Source of the DNA: Gigantopelta aegis | Lineage: Eukaryota > Mollusca > Gastropoda > Neomphalida > Peltospiridae | Assembly (NCBI RefSeq): GCF_016097555.1 | Contig: NC_054708.1 | Coordinates: forward strand, 4,330,796 to 4,394,795 | DNA: 64,000 bases | Direction of reading: 5' to 3' | Shown: positions 61,601 through 64,000 of the stretch, piece by piece | Layout of the letters: the number at the start of each line of letters is the position of its first letter | Numbering within the stretch: the first letter of the stretch is position 1 | Made by a program: the position numbers and the translations under genes | Notes under the pieces: model-generated | Seen by the model: the letters and a program-made list of their open reading frames with translations, nothing else | What the model was told of the DNA's origin: nothing | Databases searched by the model: none

Positions 61601-64000
61601 TAAAAAGATAGATTAAATGTGGTAGAACGTATTCCACACAAAAACACTCTCAACAAAACCAACACACAAAAAATGATGCCTTATATTTGAATAAGCAAAG
61701 AAAAAAGCCATCCGAATGAAAACAGTGAAGGAGAAACAAGGAAGCTTTAGTCATGTGACTGGAATATCAAGTAGAGGACTCATTGGAAGATATTAGCCAT
61801 CCCATTGGCTGTTGAGGTGTTCAGACCAGACTACTATCACTAGGGGAATATGTCATTGTTTGAGGTCAGGTCAAGTAGAAAAGAAATACCACGATACGTG
61901 AAGCGTCTTTCTGTGGGACGCCCAGTGCTGGTTTTTCGGTTTTTTTGCCAGACACAGCTTATTCCAAACAGCCACAAACTTCTTTTCTAGTCTATCCTCG
62001 TAGATGTAGGACGAGTCCTCTGCATCAAGGTCATCCAGAGACAGTTCCTTCTCTCGAACCTTCTCGATTTCATTCCGCAGTTTCTGAAAACACAAAATGA
62101 TAACAAAGTGCATACAACATCTGAAATAGTGCATTAACAGACGTACACATACAAAGGTATCTTGAAATGTCAACAGGAAAGGTTCAGTGGCCTAATTCAC
62201 AACGCTCTCTTATGCAACATCATATCCTGTTTTTATTGCACCCCGAGATGGTAAAGTTGCTACGGTTTAGTGAATTAGGCCCTTGAGAATGACATACAGA
62301 CATGTTTTATTAAACATATATGTATCACTGTAGATATTTATAAAGAATACATACACGTGTATGTATCACTGTAGATATTTATAAAGAAGACCTACACATG
62401 TATGTATCTTTGTAGATATTTATAAAGAATACACACACGTGTACGTATCACTGTTGGTATTTATAAAGAACACCTGCACGTGTATGTATCATTGTAGGTA
62501 TTTATAAAGAATACCTACACATGTATCGTATAAAAAACGCCAACATTATGACCATACACACTGTTTACTGAACATATTATTGTCTGTTTTAATCATCAGA
62601 GCTTGATATTTATTTTGTGCAATGGGAAGCTATCTTTGCTTCTCAGATTTCAAGATGGAAAGAAATGCTAGAAACTGAGTACTAGTAGTAGTTCTCAAAA
62701 TTAGTCTTAGGATTACATTTGTAGTTTAATTTTCTTTTAACAGCCATGTGGAAGATTTGAGACAAACGTGGACAAAAACATAAAACTTTTGAAAGTAAAG
62801 AATTATCTATGTACAGGCATCGAAATAAGTCGAGAATGGTCGTTCAGGTTATAAGAAAAGTCGAGAACGATGTTTCGTTCTCGACAAAAATGTCAACGTA
62901 ACGGTACAGGTAGTTTCATTTCCGAACTTAAACCAGGCGATGCATTCCGGACTTTCGCATTTCATTTTTGGTAAAGGAATTGCATCGATCTTCACGCACA
63001 CTTGTGCAATTTCAAGCTATTATACTCATTCGCGTTTAAGCAGCGTCCACTATATGAATTTACTTCCCCGTTTTGTTTTCTTGTACGAAATTGCACCGAT
63101 GTTCGTGTGCACTTGTGCAATTGCAAGCAATTTCGGCACTCTGCGTTTAAGTAGTGCCCACTAGATAAATTTACTTCTGGATTTAGTTTCTCGTACCAAT
63201 GTGGTAACCTATAGGTTACCAGGCTATATTTTTTGGTAACCTGTAAATACTAAATGGGTTACCAGACATAATGCTTATTCCAATGCCTGTATGTATCTGA
63301 AATACTGTTACACTTAAAATGAGAAGCAAAAGCTGCTTGTGAAACTATCACAAACTATTCTGCACATTTTGAGAGGTATTTAAGGGCTCACCATGTCCAC
63401 TGCCAAATAAAATATTCTTTAAATTAAACCACAATTCAATAATTGTTAAGGAATGGTTCATATTCTCTACATAACTGAAAACTGGCTAAACCAAAACAAT
63501 CTCCACAGTGAGCCCTGTGTTTGCTGCCTGCCCCTAGTCGACTTCCATCCTTGATCACTTTCCTAAGAAAGTCGATAATTACACATTAAATATAGGCTTT
63601 ACAAGCTTACACCCAGTAACTTCTCCAGCTTGCGGATATGTTTTTCAGAGACTTCTTTTTGTTGAGGAACGCTACCAGATGGTTCGGAAGATCTGGTCTT
63701 CTTTTTGTGATCCACATCTTCGTCCTTCACCTCACCACGAGTCGACTCACTGGTCAGTCCATCTTGACCTTTCTGTAAGTGAGTCGAGCCAGTCTCACTA
63801 GAATGACCACCACCTTCACCACCGATCCAACCGTTGTGTTCAACAGGTTTAACAGCGCTAGAACTAGACAAGCAGCTATTTGGAAGCACACCATCACCAC
63901 AACCAGGAGACTCTTTAGCTCCTGGTATGGGCTGGGGATTAGTTTTACCCTTCTTGCTGTCAGGTTTTTCTGATTCCCCACCCGAAATGTCATCCTCATC
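44674..64000 (-). CDS. daxx: DAXX (death domain-associated protein), histone H3.3 chaperone; seven visible exons, N-terminus outside window
   Basis: Exons: 64000-63611, 62083-61890, 60483-60357, 58760-58641, 56289-56203, 54352-54241, 46628-44674. DAXX deposits H3.3-H4 with ATRX and represses transcription through SUMO-dependent contacts in PML bodies. The visible protein follows human DAXX colinearly: IRKLEKLLG (human IQRLEQLLA), EKELSLDDLDAEDSSYIYED (EKELDLSELDDPDSAYLQEA), SRYPEVNKRIERLINR (TRYPEVNRRIERLINK), KEAFIDVGNILQKRRHEDFI (QDAFRDVGIRLQERRHLDLI), DPALHDKELKRKLEENR (DPALSDPVLARRLRENR), VINKYADLQ (VISKYAMLQ). The last exon is a long acidic tail ending IIILSD, equivalent to the C-terminal SUMO-interacting motif IIVLSDSD. 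All seven pieces have canonical splice sites. Phases fit except for two single-base length discrepancies, one in exon 2 and one in exon 5, both at homopolymers. They are either assembly errors or real breaks. The N-terminal helical bundle exon lies beyond 64000. Confidence 0.95.
45904..46380 (-). repeat. 132-bp coding tandem repeat in DAXX
   Basis: Three near-identical 44-codon units and one diverged unit. The third has lost three codons after SDED. High identity between units 1 and 2 implies recent duplication or conversion. Confidence 0.92.
46955..47325 (+). repeat. Dispersed repeat of unknown class, copy 1
   Basis: ATAATGCACATTATTGCTTA ATATCAACAAGTATA, GTGACGGCTATTATATATAA, GAATACGCCCTCTGGC, TTCTGTAATAACATCCATCC, CAAAATAAACCACCATTATC AAAGTG. 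All recur in order, inverted, at 57100-57515. A weak frame (ELKKQNIPDF ... FCNNIHPSKPV) is shared by both copies. Confidence 0.75.
47326..47931. other. DAXX intron 6, nothing recognised
   Basis: Unique sequence with short open frames only. Confidence 0.5.
47932..48301. mobile_element. TTAA-flanked MITE, second family
   Basis: TTAA then AGGGACATACCCTAATTTTA at the left and TTTTTAACATTAAGG... with CTAGGGTATGTCCCT then TTAA at the right. Shares AGGGACAT termini with 2558-2948 and similar interior wording (ACCAGGATGACCAAAAACAC), so the same superfamily. Confidence 0.82.
48331..48489. repeat. 79-bp direct duplication
   Basis: Two essentially identical copies of AAGTGTCAGTATGTGTTGGT ... GTTGACTGTCCCTTTA. 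The unit ends with the same GTCCCTTTAA as the adjacent MITE terminus. Confidence 0.93.
48545..48796 (-). repeat. SINE-1, type A
   Basis: TTTGCTTTGTTTAATGACAC CACTGGAGCACATTGA tail, CATCAGAGGAAACCCTCTAC, GGCTGGAACGAGAAATAGCC-like CTGGAACGAGAAATAGCCCA, GGGGATCGATCAAAAACCTG and TACCACTGGGCTACGTCCCA. Confidence 0.9.
51738..52375. mobile_element. 638-bp inverted-repeat DNA element, copy 1
   Basis: TAGAGGCACTGATTTT at the left mirrors AAAATCAGTGCCTCTA at the right. No coding capacity. The left flank is altered relative to copy 2. Interior has repeated AAACGGAA motifs near both ends. Confidence 0.88.
52765..53402. mobile_element. 638-bp inverted-repeat DNA element, copy 2
   Basis: Same length and termini as copy 1, differing by scattered substitutions. 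Flanked by AGACAG on both sides (52759-52764 and 53403-53408), a 6-bp target duplication of the satellite unit. Superfamily uncertain. Confidence 0.9.
54241..54352 (-). CDS. daxx: DAXX exon 6
   Basis: 112 nt, phase 0 to phase 1. Encodes VINKYADLQYNIPEKEESSD EDVSQESAIDVDDFDLD. VI.KYA.LQ closes the histone-binding domain and the acidic tail begins. The acceptor is copied about 20 times in the upstream intron. Confidence 0.95.
54353..55420 (-). repeat. 53-55-bp array of DAXX exon 6 acceptor copies (about 20 units)
   Basis: Plus-strand unit ACTTGTTAATCACCTGACGA ATAAAACACAGACATCGGTC ATCTCACACTAGT. On the gene strand each unit is TTTTATTCGTCAG|GTGATTAACAAGTAC, identical to the true exon 6 start, but followed by TAG instead of GCA. 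Confidence 0.95.
55622..55940. repeat. SINE-2 scrap (+) joined to degraded SINE-1 (-)
   Basis: GGTACTGGGTTCGCGCCCTA GCACTGGCTCC is the SINE-2 middle. From 55705 CAAACATTTGGTAATTCGGA, GCAGCAAGGGATTCTTTATA TGCA and TATACCAGTCGTAGGCCAC form a reverse type A SINE-1. Confidence 0.75.
56203..56289 (-). CDS. daxx: DAXX exon 5, one apparent frame break
   Basis: Acceptor TGCTTTCAG and a strong donor GCAGAA then GTGAGTTG. Encodes RIDKDPALHDKELKRKLEEN RQKG, then the frame must shift for NKLAE to join VINKY of exon 6. The exon is 87 nt where 88 fits; the missing base is in GGGAAGAAC (plus strand TT at 56219-56220). Homology on both sides is clear. Confidence 0.85.
56290..57099. other. DAXX intron 4, no further gene
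   Basis: G-run of nearly 30 at 56537-56564; otherwise AT-rich unique sequence. Confidence 0.55.
57100..57515 (-). repeat. Dispersed repeat of unknown class, copy 2
   Basis: Inverse of 46955-47325: GATAATGC-type start, GAATACGCCCTCTGGCAAGC, TTCTGTAATAATATACATCC and AAATAAACCAGCATTGTCAA on the minus strand. Roughly 80 percent similar by eye. Confidence 0.75.
57516..57977. other. DAXX intron 4, nothing recognised
   Basis: AT-rich sequence with a direct repeat AACAACAATC(G/A)TT at 57675-57705. Confidence 0.5.
57978..58286 (-). repeat. SINE-1, type A, near full length
   Basis: TTTGTTTTGTATAACGACAC CACTAAAGCACAC, TCATCAGCTAATGGATGACA AACATTTGG, GATTTTTCATATGCACCATT, AATAGCTCAATGGGCCCACC, GGGCTATGTCCCGCCCC. 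Confidence 0.9.
58641..58760 (-). CDS. daxx: DAXX exon 4
   Basis: 120 nt. Encodes STGAIASLSKEAFIDVGNIL and QKRRHEDFICTFKSKQTESF. Acceptor TATGTTCCAG, donor TTCAG then GTGGTT. Matches QDAFRDVGIRLQERRHLDLI of human DAXX. Confidence 0.95.
58761..59807. other. DAXX intron 3, no feature
   Basis: About one kilobase of AT-rich unique sequence. The open frame at 59486-59707 shows no family resemblance. Confidence 0.6.
59808..60083 (+). repeat. SINE-1, type B, internal deletion
   Basis: GGGGCAGGATGTAGCACAGT GGTAAAGCGCTCGC, GGATCGATCCCCTTTGGTGG, GCTATTTCTCATTCCAGCC, ATCCTGTCTGTGGGATGGTG, GAGTAGCCCATAAGTCTGAC (the GTGGCGACAGCGGG part is lost), then TAAATAAAATGTTTTGAGTG and (CCTT)n. Confidence 0.9.
60155..60283 (-). 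repeat. SINE-1, head half
   Basis: GATATACCAGTTGTGGTGCA CTGGTCGGAATGAG, AGTCCAATGGGCCCACTACT, GATTGATCCTAGTCCAACC, GCTTTACGACAGAGCTACAT CCCAC. Confidence 0.85.
60357..60483 (-). CDS. daxx: DAXX exon 3
   Basis: 127 nt, phase 1 to phase 2. Encodes SRYPEVNKRIERLINRKKMF and PDYFDIRKIFCKVNEEQSLN L. RYPEVN(K/R)RIERLIN is the most conserved block of the DAXX histone-binding domain. Confidence 0.95.
60945..61085 (+). repeat. Dispersed repeat, copy 2
   Basis: CCTCCCAAGTTCAAGGGCCA TAACTGTCAAAAATGGGTC through GGTTGGACTGGTAGGGGATA. Related to 34305-34545. It directly abuts the 53-bp array to its right. Confidence 0.7.
61086..61510 (-). repeat. 53-bp array related to the DAXX exon 2 donor (about 8 units)
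   Basis: Gene-strand unit core TGAAAGACGTTTCACATATC AGGGTATTGTTG. The exon 2 end is AGAAAGACGCTTCACGTATC GTG|GTATTTC. The shared 25-30 bases span the exon end and donor. One unit even encodes TERRFIYQG, close to the exon TERRFTYRG. The array lies about 380 bp downstream of the working donor. Confidence 0.8.
61511..61889. other. DAXX intron 2 proximal part
   Basis: Unique sequence between the array and exon 2; no other feature. Confidence 0.5.
61890..62083 (-). CDS. daxx: DAXX exon 2, one apparent frame break
   Basis: Acceptor GTGTTTTCAG. Encodes KLRNEIEKVREKELSLDDLD, AEDSSYIYEDRLEKKFVAVW and NKLCLAK. The homologous continuation TSTGRPTERRFTYRG is in the next frame. The exon is 194 nt where 193 would fit, and the extra base falls in the A7 run (T7 on the plus strand, 61940-61946). 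Donor TATCGTG then GTATTT, phase 1. Confidence 0.9.
62290..62530. repeat. 41-bp minisatellite in DAXX intron 1
   Basis: Five to six units of TATGTATCACTGTAGATATT TATAAAGAATACATACACGTG with substitutions. No exon-derived sequence is evident. Confidence 0.9.
62814..63289. mobile_element. Inverted-repeat DNA element with internal duplication
   Basis: CAGGCATCGAAATAAG at the left mirrors CTTATTCCAATGCCTG at the right (two mismatches). TATGTA flanks both ends as a 6-bp target duplication. A segment of about 115 bp is present twice inside (GAATTGCATCGATCTTCACG and AAATTGCACCGATGTTCGTG mark the two copies). No coding capacity. Confidence 0.78.
63611..64000 (-). CDS. daxx: DAXX exon 1 visible (linker and start of histone-binding domain), partial
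   Basis: Open across 130 codons to the window edge. Ser/Gly/Lys-rich disordered linker (DEDDISGGESEKPDSKKGK ...), then VSEKHIRKLEKLLG, which begins the first helix of the histone-binding domain. Donor CTGGGT then GTAAGC, phase 0. Confidence 0.92.

Overview
The window looks like intron-rich nuclear DNA from a marine invertebrate, most likely a mollusc. Protein-coding exons are short, have canonical GT/AG junctions and are separated by kilobase introns. The introns are full of tRNA-headed SINEs of a type I associate with gastropods and bivalves, MITEs, a LINE and very long minisatellites. No bacterial or viral genome features are seen. The taxonomic call is an inference from repeat style.

Two host genes can be assembled by hand, both on the minus strand. 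(1) A rhomboid-family intramembrane protease of the RHBDL1/2/3 group occupies 33499 down to 5520. Nine exons are visible, giving 402 residues with the true N-terminus not found. The catalytic serine motif GASGG is present, but the partner histidine of TM6 is a tyrosine (AAYGGG) and the second TM2 histidine is an aspartate, so the protein looks like a pseudoprotease. (2) DAXX, the histone H3.3 chaperone and SUMO-binding corepressor, occupies the right edge (64000) down to 44674. Seven exons are visible. They cover the histone-binding helical domain and a 651-codon acidic last exon rich in SUMO-interacting-like motifs, ending in IIILSD. Two one-base reading-frame breaks at short homopolymers lie in its conserved core. 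A tRNA-Leu(CAA) gene with an intron lies between the two genes at 39078-39190 (minus).

The most striking feature is a pattern rather than a gene. At least nine exon/intron junctions of these two unrelated genes are tandemly duplicated, and the repeat unit contains the splice site itself. Some are small duplications of 2-3 copies (29032-29180, 18371-18493, 6845-7020). Others have grown into arrays of tens to over a hundred units (42 bp at 7574-9917, 41 bp at 11735-12156, 44 bp at 19793-25247, 57 bp at 29312-32515, 53-55 bp at 54353-55420, 53 bp at 61086-61510). These arrays multiply donor or acceptor sites beside real exons. In most of them a decoy site leads to an immediate stop, but the 42-bp array keeps the reading frame.

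Layout: 1-5.5 kb has two minisatellites, SINEs, a TTAA MITE and a LINE scrap. 5.5-33.5 kb is the rhomboid gene with five large arrays, including a 4.8-kb GC-rich satellite that appears seeded by a SINE head (12.6-17.4 kb) and a 70-bp array split by a LINE (26.5-29.0 kb). 33.5-44.6 kb is intergenic or upstream rhomboid intron, packed with SINEs plus the tRNA. 44.7-64 kb is DAXX, whose largest intron holds a 5-kb 64-bp satellite carrying two identical-length copies of a 638-bp inverted-repeat element.
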